A stretch of DNA of 64,000 nucleotides from Streptococcus anginosus (GTDB lineage: Bacteria; Bacillota; Bacilli; Lactobacillales; Streptococcaceae), in contig NZ_LR134283.1 of assembly GCF_900636475.1 (NCBI RefSeq), positions 1,426,001 through 1,490,000 on the forward strand. Direction: 5' to 3'. Shown here piece after piece: positions 16,569-24,334 of this stretch. The notes under the pieces are model-generated. The model was not told the origin of the DNA. It did no database searches and was given only the letters and a program-made list of their open reading frames with translations. The position numbers and the translations under genes are program-made. How positions within the stretch are numbered: position 1 is the first letter of the stretch; each line of letters starts with the position of its first letter.

Positions 16569-17282
16569 TTACATCATGCTTAAAACAAGATTATAAAACA
16601 AAGCCCCTACGACACCGCCGACAATTGGACCTAGGACTGGAATCCAAGCATAGGACCAGTCAGAATCCCCTTTATTTGCGATTGGTAAAAGAGCATGCAT
16701 GATACGCGGGCCCAAATCCCGTGCAGGATTGATTGCATAGCCTGTCGTTGGTCCAAGTGAGAAACCGACTGCAAAAATAACCGTTCCTACGATGATTGGA
16801 CCCAAACCAGCAGCAACTTTATTTGGACCAATTGCCATAATCGTGATGACAAGAATGGCCGTTCCCAGTGCTTCCCCCAAAAAGTTAGAAGCTGTGTGGC
16901 GAATGGCTGGACCCGTTGAAAAGCTGGCTAAAATCAAGCCTGAATCTTTCGTTTCAGCCCAATGAGGGTAATAGTGAAGCCATAGAACAAAAGCTGCAAC
17001 CATTGCACCCAGCATTTGTGCAATAATGAAAGGAAAGACTTGCCCCCAACTAATCGCTCCAATAGAGGCCATTGCGAATGTGACCGCTGGATTCAAGTGA
17101 GCTGGACTAAAAAATCCGGATACATAAACCGCTACGGTACAGGCAATCCCCCAGCCTAAAACGATAGCAACCCAGCCGGTTCCTTCTTCTTTCGTCTTGC
17201 TCAAAACATTCCCAGCAACAACCCCATCACCAAGCAATACTAGGATAAAAGTTCCTAAAAATTCACCGAGATACTGAATCAT
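16569..17282 (-). CDS. glpF: Glycerol facilitator/aquaglyceroporin GlpF
   Basis: Membrane channel of the MIP family, 237 residues, that lets glycerol and related small polyols cross the membrane. Both pore motifs are present: HLNPAVTFA in the first half and AINPARDLG in the second. The start is the ATG at 17282 (MIQYLGEF), with AAAGGAG seven bases before it. The TTG two codons earlier is not needed. It follows dhaM at 12 bp, so it is the last gene of the dihydroxyacetone kinase operon and probably supplies its substrate or a glycerol precursor. Confidence 0.96.
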   Translation of the reverse strand: MIQYLGEFLGTFILVLLGDGVVAGNVLSKTKEEGTGWVAIVLGWGIACTVAVYVSGFFSPAHLNPAVTFAMASIGAISWGQVFPFIIAQMLGAMVAAFVLWLHYYPHWAETKDSGLILASFSTGPAIRHTASNFLGEALGTAILVITIMAIGPNKVAAGLGPIIVGTVIFAVGFSLGPTTGYAINPARDLGPRIMHALLPIANKGDSDWSYAWIPVLGPIVGGVVGALFYNLVLSMM

Positions 17283-17294
17283 AATCAAACTCCT

Positions 17295-17669
17295 TTATTT
17301 CTTAATCTTCAATTCTTTCAATTGTTCTTGGATAGTTGCCAAATCTGCACCAGCTTGCAAGAGAGCAGCTGCAGTATAAGCCCCTTCAACAATGGGAACA
17401 TTGTTAATGATGATGTCCTTATCTGAAAAATCTGCCACCAGCTCCAGATTCATGCGAGCTGATCCAAGATCAAAGAAAGCTAAAATCTTCTCCGCTTTGT
17501 TGGCTTCCACAACCGTTTGAACTTGTTCAAAACTTGTACCAATGCCGCCATCTTCTGTACCACCTACATAGGTCAGCAAGACATCCTTGGCAACTTCTGA
17601 AATTAAATCCACAAGGCCTTGAGCAATCCATTTTGAATGAGAAACGATGACAATTCCAATTTCTGTCAT
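17295..17669 (-). CDS. dhaM: PTS-dependent dihydroxyacetone kinase subunit DhaM
   Basis: Phosphoryl donor subunit of 124 residues that passes phosphate from HPr to ADP on DhaL. It is the single-domain EIIA form, as in Lactococcus, not the fused EIIA-HPr-EI form of E. coli. The active His is residue 11 in VIVSHSKWIAQG. The GGTEDGGIGTS loop is typical. It overlaps dhaL by 4 bp. Confidence 0.95.
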   Translation of the reverse strand: MTEIGIVIVSHSKWIAQGLVDLISEVAKDVLLTYVGGTEDGGIGTSFEQVQTVVEANKAEKILAFFDLGSARMNLELVADFSDKDIIINNVPIVEGAYTAAALLQAGADLATIQEQLKELKIKK

Positions 17670-18247
17670 GCTTTTTCCTCCACTTCTAGCAAGGCTTCAA
17701 AAAGCAAGCCTGATGAATACGAACCGGGGTCAATATGTCCGATAGAGCGCTCTCCGACATAAGAAGCCCGACCCTTCGTTGCTTTCATATCTTTCGTCGC
17801 TTCAACCAAAGTATGAATGGTTTCTTTGGTCAATTCTCCTTTTTGAAGAGCCATCACCACACCAGACCAGACATCCACCATGGTTTTTTCACCCGGAACA
17901 GCCTTTCCTCGCTTTTGAATCATATCAAGCCCTGCTTGAACAGCATCCGCCAAGCTAGTACCCTCTTTTTCAGCCTTCATTATTCCCATAAAGGCTGAGC
18001 CATAAAGGGGGCCAGAAGCCCCGCCAACCTTGCTAAGCAATTGCATGGAGACAACTTGAAAGACTTCTGCTGAATTGGCAAAATCCTTTCCTTCCAGATT
18101 TTCAACGACAGCTGCCATGCCACGCGCCATATTTCCTCCGTGGTCTCCGTCACCAATGGGCGTGTCTAACTCTGACAAGTAGTCTTTGTTGGCTTGAATT
18201 TTTTCATTAAAGAGAAGCATCCATTTCTTTGCTAATGCTGCATCCAT
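17666..18247 (-). CDS. dhaL: Dihydroxyacetone kinase ADP-binding subunit DhaL
   Basis: DhaL carries a tightly bound ADP that is rephosphorylated by DhaM and donates phosphate to dihydroxyacetone held by DhaK. From the ATG at 18247 (MDAALAKKWM, AGGAGG upstream) it is 193 residues. The longer frame to 18277 overlaps dhaK and lacks a ribosome site. The Mg-binding motif DTPIGDGDHGGNM lies near residues 28-40. GKASGPLYG-like (GGASGPLYGSAF) and GRASYVGERSIGHIDPG segments complete the fold. Confidence 0.95.
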   Translation of the reverse strand: MDAALAKKWMLLFNEKIQANKDYLSELDTPIGDGDHGGNMARGMAAVVENLEGKDFANSAEVFQVVSMQLLSKVGGASGPLYGSAFMGIMKAEKEGTSLADAVQAGLDMIQKRGKAVPGEKTMVDVWSGVVMALQKGELTKETIHTLVEATKDMKATKGRASYVGERSIGHIDPGSYSSGLLFEALLEVEEKA

Positions 18248-18257
18248 ATCGTACCTC

Positions 18258-19247
18258 CTACCAAGCAATCGTTGCAACTGGACTGTTCAAAGCTTCCAGC
18301 CAGTCTTCACGTTCTAATTTGACAAAGGTCAGAGAAATGCCTGCCATGTCTATAGATGTCATGTAGTTTCCTAATTTCTTGTAAACAACTTCCAAACCTG
18401 CTGCTGCGAGAATTCCAGCCACATCGTTGGCAAATACGTATTGCTCCATGAGCGGCGTTGCCCCCATACCATTGATAAGGATTCCGATTTTTTCTCCTGC
18501 CTTGAGTTCAAAAGAGTCTTTCAATTTTGCCGCTAATTCTTGTGCCAATTCTTTAGACGGCTGCATTTTTTCTTTGCGATAGCCGGGCTCTCCATGAATG
18601 CCAATTCCAAATTCAATTTCATCATCAGCTAAGATAAAGCCAGGTTTCCCAACTTCAGGAACGGTTGCTCCACTGAGAGCCAGCCCAACCGTATGAATCT
18701 GAGGAACCAATTCGTCAGCCAAGGCCTTGATTTCACTTAGTGATTTTCCAGCACGCGCAGCATTTCCCAAAATCTTATGAACCAAAATGGTACCAGCAAC
18801 TCCACGGCGGCCTTGCGTGTAAAGGCTGTCCTCAACAGCAATATCGTCATCGACAACAACACTTGCCACCTCGATTCCTTCCATTTCTGCCATATCCTGC
18901 GCCATTTCAAAGTTCATGATGTCGCCAGAATAATTCTTGATAACCATGAATACACCTGCGCCCTCGTCTGCTTCTTTGATTGCCTGCAAGACTTGGTCAG
19001 GAGTTGGGGAAGTAAAGACCGCTCCGCAAATCGCAGCTGACAACATACCATCGCCCACAAAGCCAGCATGAGCAGGCTCATGACCGCTCCCGCCACCTGA
19101 AATAATCGCTACCTTGCCAGATTTTTCGCTATTTCGGGCAATGATGTCAAAGCCTTCTACACGATGCACTAAATCACTGTGGATATAAGCCAGACCGTCT
19201 AACATTTCGTCCACAACAGCCGTTGGTTGATTGATAATTTTTTTCAT
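18258..19247 (-). CDS. dhaK: Dihydroxyacetone kinase substrate-binding subunit DhaK
   Basis: DhaK binds dihydroxyacetone as a hemiaminal with a His and presents it to DhaL-ATP, giving DHAP for glycolysis. The 329-residue protein contains ISGGGSGHEPAHAGFVG near residues 49-65 and the covalent-binding His in GIGIHGEPGYR. Length is normal. It starts the operon dhaK-dhaL-dhaM-glpF. The divergent genes dhaS and dhaQ and a 22-bp operator lie upstream. The start ATG 19247 follows AAAGGAGAAACTC. Confidence 0.96.
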   Translation of the reverse strand: MKKIINQPTAVVDEMLDGLAYIHSDLVHRVEGFDIIARNSEKSGKVAIISGGGSGHEPAHAGFVGDGMLSAAICGAVFTSPTPDQVLQAIKEADEGAGVFMVIKNYSGDIMNFEMAQDMAEMEGIEVASVVVDDDIAVEDSLYTQGRRGVAGTILVHKILGNAARAGKSLSEIKALADELVPQIHTVGLALSGATVPEVGKPGFILADDEIEFGIGIHGEPGYRKEKMQPSKELAQELAAKLKDSFELKAGEKIGILINGMGATPLMEQYVFANDVAGILAAAGLEVVYKKLGNYMTSIDMAGISLTFVKLEREDWLEALNSPVATIAW

Positions 19248-19310
19248 GAGTTTCTCCTTTGCTTTATGTTTCTTATTTTTATTGTAAAATTCTTTGCTCT
19301 ATTTTGGAAC

Positions 19311-19332
19311 GGACAAAATCAAAAATCTGTCC
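19311..19332. promoter_or_regulatory. DhaS-type operator between dhaK and dhaS
   Basis: GGACA (19311-19315), 12 bases, TGTCC (19328-19332) forms a 22-bp inverted repeat. It matches the spacing of the Lactococcus DhaS site GGACACAT-N6-ATTTGTCC and 13 of its 16 fixed bases. A weak -10 (TACAAT) for dhaK lies about 30 bp downstream on the minus strand, which suits an activated promoter. Confidence 0.75.
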
Positions 19333-19403
19333 CTCTTTTTAGTTTTCCTATTGCATCATTCATGATAAACTAAGAATAGAACTAAAAAGACTGAGGAGGG
19401 AAG

Positions 19404-19940
19404 ATGGCAACATCCTTAATCACGAAAAAAAGGATTGCCAAATCCTTTAAAAAATTACTAACCGAACAAGCTTTTGAAAAAATCTCTGTTCGGCAAATTA
19501 TGGAAGACGCCGGTATTCGTAGGCAAACGTTTTACAATCATTTTCTGGACAAGTATGAATTATTAGAATGGATTTTTCAGACGGAGTTGCGAGAGCAAGT
19601 CACAGATAATCTGGAATATATCTCTGGCTATCAGCTGCTGCAAGAATTGCTGCACTATTTTAACGTCAATAAGAGTTTTTATGCACAATTATTTGACATT
19701 GTTGACCAAAATGACTTTTCTTCTTATTTTCAAACCTACTGTCAACAACTAGTAGCCAAACTCGTCAGAGAATATCATTCCCGCCCTTTCCATTCTGAAA
19801 TGGAGTATCATTTTTTCATTCAGTATCACAGTCAAGCGCTTGCGAATGCTATCAAACATCTGCTGGATTTATCTGAGCAAGATTACCAGCAACAGGCGCA
19901 ACTTTTGACACAACTAATCAAAACAGCTATAGAAAATTAA
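19404..19940 (+). CDS. dhaS: TetR-family activator DhaS
   Basis: TetR-type regulator of 178 residues. The helix-turn-helix spans about residues 22-46 (ISVRQIMEDAGIRRQTFYNHF). In Lactococcus, DhaS activates the dha operon when complexed with DhaQ loaded with dihydroxyacetone. The divergent dhaK, the adjacent dhaQ and the operator support the same role here. Start ATG 19404 follows GAGGAGGGAAG. The C-terminal half is helical and poorly conserved, as usual for TetR proteins. Confidence 0.93.
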   Translation: MATSLITKKRIAKSFKKLLTEQAFEKISVRQIMEDAGIRRQTFYNHFLDKYELLEWIFQTELREQVTDNLEYISGYQLLQELLHYFNVNKSFYAQLFDIVDQNDFSSYFQTYCQQLVAKLVREYHSRPFHSEMEYHFFIQYHSQALANAIKHLLDLSEQDYQQQAQLLTQLIKTAIEN

Positions 19941-19949
19941 GGCAAGTAT

Positions 19950-20936
19950 ATGGTTCACATTATCAATTCAATTCATTCAAGCATTCAGCAAAATATCAAT
20001 GCAATTACCCGCATGTATCCTCACCTCTCACAGCTGAAACAGCTGCCCGTCATTTATCATAATCAGCACGATTCTTCTGTCGTACCCATTATTTCAGGTG
20101 GCGGGAGCGGTCATGAGCCAGCTCATTTTGGCTATGTGGGCGATGGTATGTTAGCTGCTGCTATTAGTGGCCCCATTTTTGTGCCCCCCTGTGCTGAGCA
20201 TATTTTAGAAACCATTCGTTTTCTGCATCAAGGAAAAGGCGTTTTTGTCATTATTAAAAACTTCGATGCCGATATTAAAGAATTTTCCCAAGCTATTTAT
20301 CAAGCACGCAAGGAAGGAATTCCAGTCAAATACATCATTTCTCATGATGATATTTCTGTGGAAAAAAGCAATTTCCAAATCCGCCACCGCGGGGTTGCAG
20401 GAACGATTCTGTTACATAAAATCCTCGGGCAAGCTGCCAAAGAAGGGACTAGTCTAGATGAATTGGAAAAGCTCGCTCTTTCTCTTTCCACTTCCATTGC
20501 AACACTAGGAGTGGCTACAAAATCTACAACTTTACCAAGCCAGCAACTGCCTATCTTTGATTTGCCTCAAGGTCAAATTTCCTACGGAATTGGAATCCAT
20601 GGAGAACCTGGTTATCGGATGGTGACGTTTGAATCTTCCGAACTGCTCGCTGTGGAGCTTATCAACAAAATCAAAATGAAATTCAAATGGCAAGAAGGAC
20701 AAGAGTTTATTCTCCTCATCAATAACTTAGGTGGCACTTCAAAATTAGAAGAACTCGTTTTCACAGACGATATCCTGCAACTATTGGATATTGAGGGCTT
20801 GAAACTTTCTTTTATCAAAACAGGTCATCTCATCACAAGCCTAGATATGGCAGGGCTTTCTGTTACATTGTGCCAAGTGAAAGACAGCGCTTGGATAACA
20901 GGCTTAACAGCTCCGACCGATAGCTTTGCTTGGTGA
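19950..20936 (+). CDS. dhaQ: DhaK paralogue and DhaS coactivator DhaQ
   Basis: A DhaK-like protein of 328 residues. It retains the glycine-rich loop (IISGGGSGHEPAHFG) and the dihydroxyacetone-binding His (GIGIHGEPGYRM). In Lactococcus the equivalent DhaQ is not a kinase subunit but the sensor that binds dihydroxyacetone and activates DhaS. It follows dhaS by 9 bp on the same strand. Divergence from the true DhaK at 18258-19247 and the lack of paired dhaL/dhaM on this strand support the regulatory assignment. Confidence 0.92.
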   Translation: MVHIINSIHSSIQQNINAITRMYPHLSQLKQLPVIYHNQHDSSVVPIISGGGSGHEPAHFGYVGDGMLAAAISGPIFVPPCAEHILETIRFLHQGKGVFVIIKNFDADIKEFSQAIYQARKEGIPVKYIISHDDISVEKSNFQIRHRGVAGTILLHKILGQAAKEGTSLDELEKLALSLSTSIATLGVATKSTTLPSQQLPIFDLPQGQISYGIGIHGEPGYRMVTFESSELLAVELINKIKMKFKWQEGQEFILLINNLGGTSKLEELVFTDDILQLLDIEGLKLSFIKTGHLITSLDMAGLSVTLCQVKDSAWITGLTAPTDSFAW

Positions 20937-20942
20937 AAGAGC

Positions 20943-20985
20943 AAAAATCCAGAGAGTGGGAGTCTGTCCCACTCTCTGGATTTTT
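20943..20985. terminator. Bidirectional terminator between dhaQ and purB
   Basis: An almost perfect stem of about 18 bp (AAAATCCAGAGAGTGGGA against its complement) with a 5-nt loop is flanked by A and T runs. It serves dhaQ on the plus strand and purB on the minus strand, whose stops lie 6 and 9 bases away. Confidence 0.95.
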
Positions 20986-20994
20986 AATTTTATA

Positions 20995-22290
20995 TTAATC
21001 CAAACCTATACGGTGGAAAATATCATCTACGCGCTTGGTGTAGTAAACTGGATCAAAAATGTCGTTAATTTCCTCTGGTGTTAAACGAGAGGTCACAGCT
21101 TCATCAGCTTCTAGTAGCGGACGAAAATCTGTTTGATTGTCCCAAGAATAAGCCGTCTTTGGCTGTACCAAGTCATAAGCCTCTTCACGTGTCATGCCTT
21201 TTTCAATCAGACTCAGCATAACGCGCTGACTGTAAATAAGACCAAAAGTTGAGTTCATATTGCGGCGCATATTTTCTGGGAAAACAGTCAGATTCTTAAC
21301 GATATTGCCAAAGCGATTAAGCATATAGTCAATCAGAATAGTCGTATCAGGTGTGATAATGCGCTCCGCTGAAGAATGCGAAATATCACGTTCATGCCAG
21401 AGAGACACATTTTCATAAGCCGTCACCATGTGACCGCGGATCACACGAGCCAGACCGGTCATGTTTTCAGAACCAATCGGGTTGCGTTTGTGAGGCATAG
21501 CAGAGCTGCCCTTTTGCCCTTTAGCAAAGAATTCTTCCACTTCGCGCTGTTCGGATTTTTGCAGACCGCGGATTTCAGTCGCCATGCGCTCGATTGATGT
21601 GGCAATGCTTGCCAGTACTGCAAAATACTCGGCGTGCAGGTCACGCGGTAAGACTTGAGTTGAAATTTCTTGGGCACGAATGCCTAATTTCTCACAGACA
21701 TATTTTTCCACAAATGGCGGAATGTTGGCAAAGTTTCCAACCGCACCTGAAATTTTCCCAGCTTCCACACCAGCGGCAGCATGTTCAAAACGCTCGATAT
21801 TGCGCTTCATTTCACTGTACCAAGTCGCGAGCTTCAGACCGAAAGTCGTAGGCTCCGCATGCACCCCATGAGTACGTCCCATCATGATGGTAAACTTGTG
21901 CTCACGCGCCTTGTCAGCTATGATATTAAGGAAATAATCCAAATCTTTGCGAATGATGTCATTTGCTTGCTTGTAGAGATAACCATAGGCTGTGTCCACC
22001 ACATCAGTAGACGTCAAGCCATAGTGAACCCACTTGCGCTCTTCACCAAGCGTTTCAGACACTGCACGAGTAAAGGCCACCACATCGTGGCGAGTCTCCT
22101 GCTCAATTTCCAAAATGCGGTCAATATCAAAGTCTGCATTAGCACGGATTTTAGCCACATCTTCCTTAGGAATCTCACCCAGCTCAGCCCAAGCCTCATC
22201 AGCTAAAATTTCTACTTCAAGCCAAGCACGGTACTTGTTTTCCTCACTCCAAATGTTCGCCATCTCAGGGCGTGAATAACGGTTGATCAT
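20995..22290 (-). CDS. purB: Adenylosuccinate lyase PurB
   Basis: PurB acts twice in purine synthesis, cleaving SAICAR to AICAR and adenylosuccinate to AMP with release of fumarate. The 431-residue protein has the fumarase/ASL signature [16 protein letters not shown] around residues 262-277 and the conserved TSTDVVDTA segment near residue 92. Length is normal. It lies apart from the other pur genes, behind a 184-bp leader with a large hairpin and downstream of the SLOG/phosphoribosyltransferase pair. I see no typical AGGAGG before the ATG, so initiation strength may depend on the leader structure. Confidence 0.96.
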   Translation of the reverse strand: MINRYSRPEMANIWSEENKYRAWLEVEILADEAWAELGEIPKEDVAKIRANADFDIDRILEIEQETRHDVVAFTRAVSETLGEERKWVHYGLTSTDVVDTAYGYLYKQANDIIRKDLDYFLNIIADKAREHKFTIMMGRTHGVHAEPTTFGLKLATWYSEMKRNIERFEHAAAGVEAGKISGAVGNFANIPPFVEKYVCEKLGIRAQEISTQVLPRDLHAEYFAVLASIATSIERMATEIRGLQKSEQREVEEFFAKGQKGSSAMPHKRNPIGSENMTGLARVIRGHMVTAYENVSLWHERDISHSSAERIITPDTTILIDYMLNRFGNIVKNLTVFPENMRRNMNSTFGLIYSQRVMLSLIEKGMTREEAYDLVQPKTAYSWDNQTDFRPLLEADEAVTSRLTPEEINDIFDPVYYTKRVDDIFHRIGLD

Positions 22291-22304
22291 GTTTAAGATA
22301 TTAA

Positions 22305-22395
22305 GGGCGTTAAGCGGACACAGCCAAAATAGGAGTTTTGACGAAGAACCTCAGGGTTCTAGGAAAAACTATCTTTTTGGCCAAGTCCGTAGCCC
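22305..22395 (-). ncRNA. Large composite stem-loop in the purB leader
   Basis: A nested hairpin directly upstream of purB: GGGC/GCCC outermost, GCGGAC (22314-22319) with GTCCGT (22385-22390), a 3 x 3 internal loop, GCCAAAA (22323-22329) with TTTTGGC (22375-22381), AGTTTT/AAAACT, and a terminal AGAACC/GGTTCT loop. A second small hairpin (GTATTC/GAATAC, about 22397-22416) precedes it in the transcript. No T-run follows the large stem. It could be a cis-regulatory leader of purB, a small RNA, or a palindromic dispersed element. I do not recognise a known riboswitch. Confidence 0.5.
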
Positions 22396-22474
22396 GTATT
22401 CAATTATGAGAATACAGGACCCTTGTTCCTTTCTATTTTTCTTAGACTTTATGTTTTTTTAAAAACAATATTTC

Positions 22475-23119
22475 TTAGCTGAATAAGGAAAGTTGTTCGG
22501 TATTACTAGATTCTGGAATAATTTTTTCAGCCTTAGAATTGCTGGCATTTTTTTTCATGTTATAGTAATAATCCTTTGTTTCTTTCTGAACTAACTTTTC
22601 AATTACACGTTCCTCAAATTCGACTACATCATTGAATTTCATTATTCCTTTTTCTGGGTTGGGAATATAGAATAGTCCAACATATTTATTCTGCACGAGT
22701 AGGTTATAGATATTATTTAATGAACCTTTACTTACAGAAATATTTCCAAAACGGTTTTTACTAGTATCTTTCCAAATGACCAATCCAAAATCAGCATCAT
22801 CAGACATAGCTTTATCCTTTAGCATTTGAGCTTCTCTAGTGTATTTCCCATTTTTAAACAATTTTTCATCTTCAATATCTACAGGAATACGCTTATCAAC
22901 CCATTCCCGATCTGAAAAGTTTCTAGGACTAGGACCAACATGATAAACCTCTACATTTTTATAATTATCTGCTTTAAGCATGTCTTGTATATTTTTATCA
23001 ATCCCTCTTGCATCCCCAACTAATATTGTATAGTTTTTCCTTCTACTTTCATCAACTGACTTGACAACATCATCAGGAATCTCTTTACTAGAAATGCTTC
23101 CGCTTATGAACATTTTCAT
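22475..23119 (-). CDS. SLOG-fold (DprA/LOG-like) nucleotide-binding protein, unknown function
   Basis: A protein of 214 residues from the ATG at 23119 (MKMFISGSISS), which follows GAGGAGG. The first in-frame ATG at 23137 precedes that ribosome site and is rejected. A Rossmann-like SLOG pattern is visible: a FISGS loop at residues 4-8 and VGDARGIDKNIQ at 34-45, matching the G-x-A-x-G-x-D motif of DprA/LOG proteins. It ends with EQLSLFS. SLOG domains bind nucleotides or their derivatives and occur in DNA uptake, cytokinin-type phosphoribohydrolases and conflict systems. The gene is coupled to a phosphoribosyltransferase (stop at 23137). It is AT-rich compared with purB and purK. Function is not known. 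Confidence 0.72.
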   Translation of the reverse strand: MKMFISGSISSKEIPDDVVKSVDESRRKNYTILVGDARGIDKNIQDMLKADNYKNVEVYHVGPSPRNFSDREWVDKRIPVDIEDEKLFKNGKYTREAQMLKDKAMSDDADFGLVIWKDTSKNRFGNISVSKGSLNNIYNLLVQNKYVGLFYIPNPEKGIMKFNDVVEFEERVIEKLVQKETKDYYYNMKKNASNSKAEKIIPESSNTEQLSLFS

Positions 23120-23136
23120 CGTGGATATCCTCCTCA

Positions 23137-23931
23137 TCAGTTATCATCAATTTGCCAATACCTATTGGGTTTTTGATACATGTAAAATTCAAATGTCTTC
23201 CCAAATTCACCATTAATGTAAGCATTTTTTACTTCTTGATAATGAGGACTATCTTCCCAAATCCAAACCTTTTCATCAATACAGTTAAGTGTAAAATGTA
23301 AGACTATTGATTCTTTTCCATTTTTAGCAATTTGTGGTACTCCATCGGACATTAAACTACAAATAAATTTAGTATGAATGCCACCAAATTTATTTCTAGT
23401 TAAAGAAAGAAAACGCACAAATACATTAAGGTTATTCTTTTTCAGCGCATTGACACAAAAATTTGCCGTATTACCTCTGCCAAATAAGTCATCAATCAAT
23501 AATACCCTATTCACACCATCAGGTAAGATATTTGCTCTATAATCATTGGCATTAAGTTGAGAGGTTTTTGCTTGACTTGGAGATGTTTTCTCAAGAATAT
23601 CAAAATAAACAGGAATTTTACTAACTTCACTCAAACAAGCAGCAATCATATACATCATCTTTAGCTCACCAGTTAGATTACCTTTATGATAAGGATTAAA
23701 ACTAGGAGCTGGGAGAATAGCATCGCAATCACTAACAAAAGGCATTAACTGCTCTACCAAATACTCTATTGCATAGTCAAGTTGCTCATCTGATAAGATA
23801 TTATTTTTTATATAGTCATATTTAATATCATATACTGCTTTCCCAATATTAGTGTATCCACTTTCATCTTTGTACCAATCCAAAGCAAAAGCTTCATCAG
23901 CGTATTGGACTTCATTCTGTAAATCAATCAT
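23137..23931 (-). CDS. ComF-like phosphoribosyltransferase-domain protein
   Basis: A protein of 264 residues with a type I phosphoribosyltransferase fold. The PRPP loop LLIDDLFGRGNTA is at residues 144-156, preceded by ILPAPSFNPYHKG and by SPSQAKTSQLNANDYRANI, a pattern close to ComF-type proteins. The C-terminal ~90 residues (TRNKFGGIHTKFIC onward) are not recognisable to me. It may act on a nucleobase or nucleotide made or sensed by the downstream SLOG protein. It starts at ATG 23931 with a weak AAAGG site 12 bases upstream. The leader carries three direct repeats (24001-24058). Not part of normal purine synthesis as far as I can tell. Confidence 0.75.
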   Translation of the reverse strand: MIDLQNEVQYADEAFALDWYKDESGYTNIGKAVYDIKYDYIKNNILSDEQLDYAIEYLVEQLMPFVSDCDAILPAPSFNPYHKGNLTGELKMMYMIAACLSEVSKIPVYFDILEKTSPSQAKTSQLNANDYRANILPDGVNRVLLIDDLFGRGNTANFCVNALKKNNLNVFVRFLSLTRNKFGGIHTKFICSLMSDGVPQIAKNGKESIVLHFTLNCIDEKVWIWEDSPHYQEVKNAYINGEFGKTFEFYMYQKPNRYWQIDDN

Positions 23932-24000
23932 ATATCAAAATACCTTTTCACTAAACTTTTTAATCACACTGGATCTCCGTTACATACTCTATCAAAATCG

Positions 24001-24058
24001 TACTCCTATTTTACCAAAACAATTACTCATTTACCATAAAATTGTACTGCTTTTACCA
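24001..24058 (-). repeat. Three direct repeats upstream of the PRTase-SLOG pair
   Basis: Minus-strand units TGGTAAAAGCAGTA (24058-24045), TGGTAAATGAGTA (24036-24024) and TGGTAAAATAGGAGTA (24016-24001) recur every 20-22 bp, about two helical turns. The third contains an extended -10 (TGGTAAAAT). The arrangement looks like an operator array. The regulator is unknown. Confidence 0.5.
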
Positions 24059-24059
24059 G

Positions 24060-24218
24060 AAGGTCATTCCATACAGCCCAAGATGATGGCTTCTACTCCG
24101 ACTTCTTTCAGCTGTTGAATGATGTCCAGATAGATTTGCCTTTATGGACTCATTTATAATTTGGTAGTAAGAAATCGTGTTTTCCCAACTCATACCGCCT
24201 ATAAGTATATCGTTTCAT
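24060..24218 (-). pseudogene. Remnant of an aspartate/glutamate racemase gene
   Basis: On the minus strand IGGMSWENTISYYQIINE, the N-terminal signature of Asp/Glu (hydantoin) racemases, is followed after only a few codons by LDIIQQLKEVGVEAIILGC from the C-terminal catalytic region. The two pieces are in different frames and most of the gene is missing, so it is an internally deleted, frameshifted relic. The putative original ATG is at 24218. The remaining spacer from 24219 to 24334 shows no feature. This marks the locus as a site of gene loss and gain. Confidence 0.8.
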
Positions 24219-24334
24219 ATCTATTCTTCGATTATAAAACTAGTAGAGAGTTTTCCGTATTTGACATGAGTGAAAACACCTGGAAACATTATCTCTTTTG
24301 AAAAATAATTAATATAGTCACCCCTCTTTATAAT

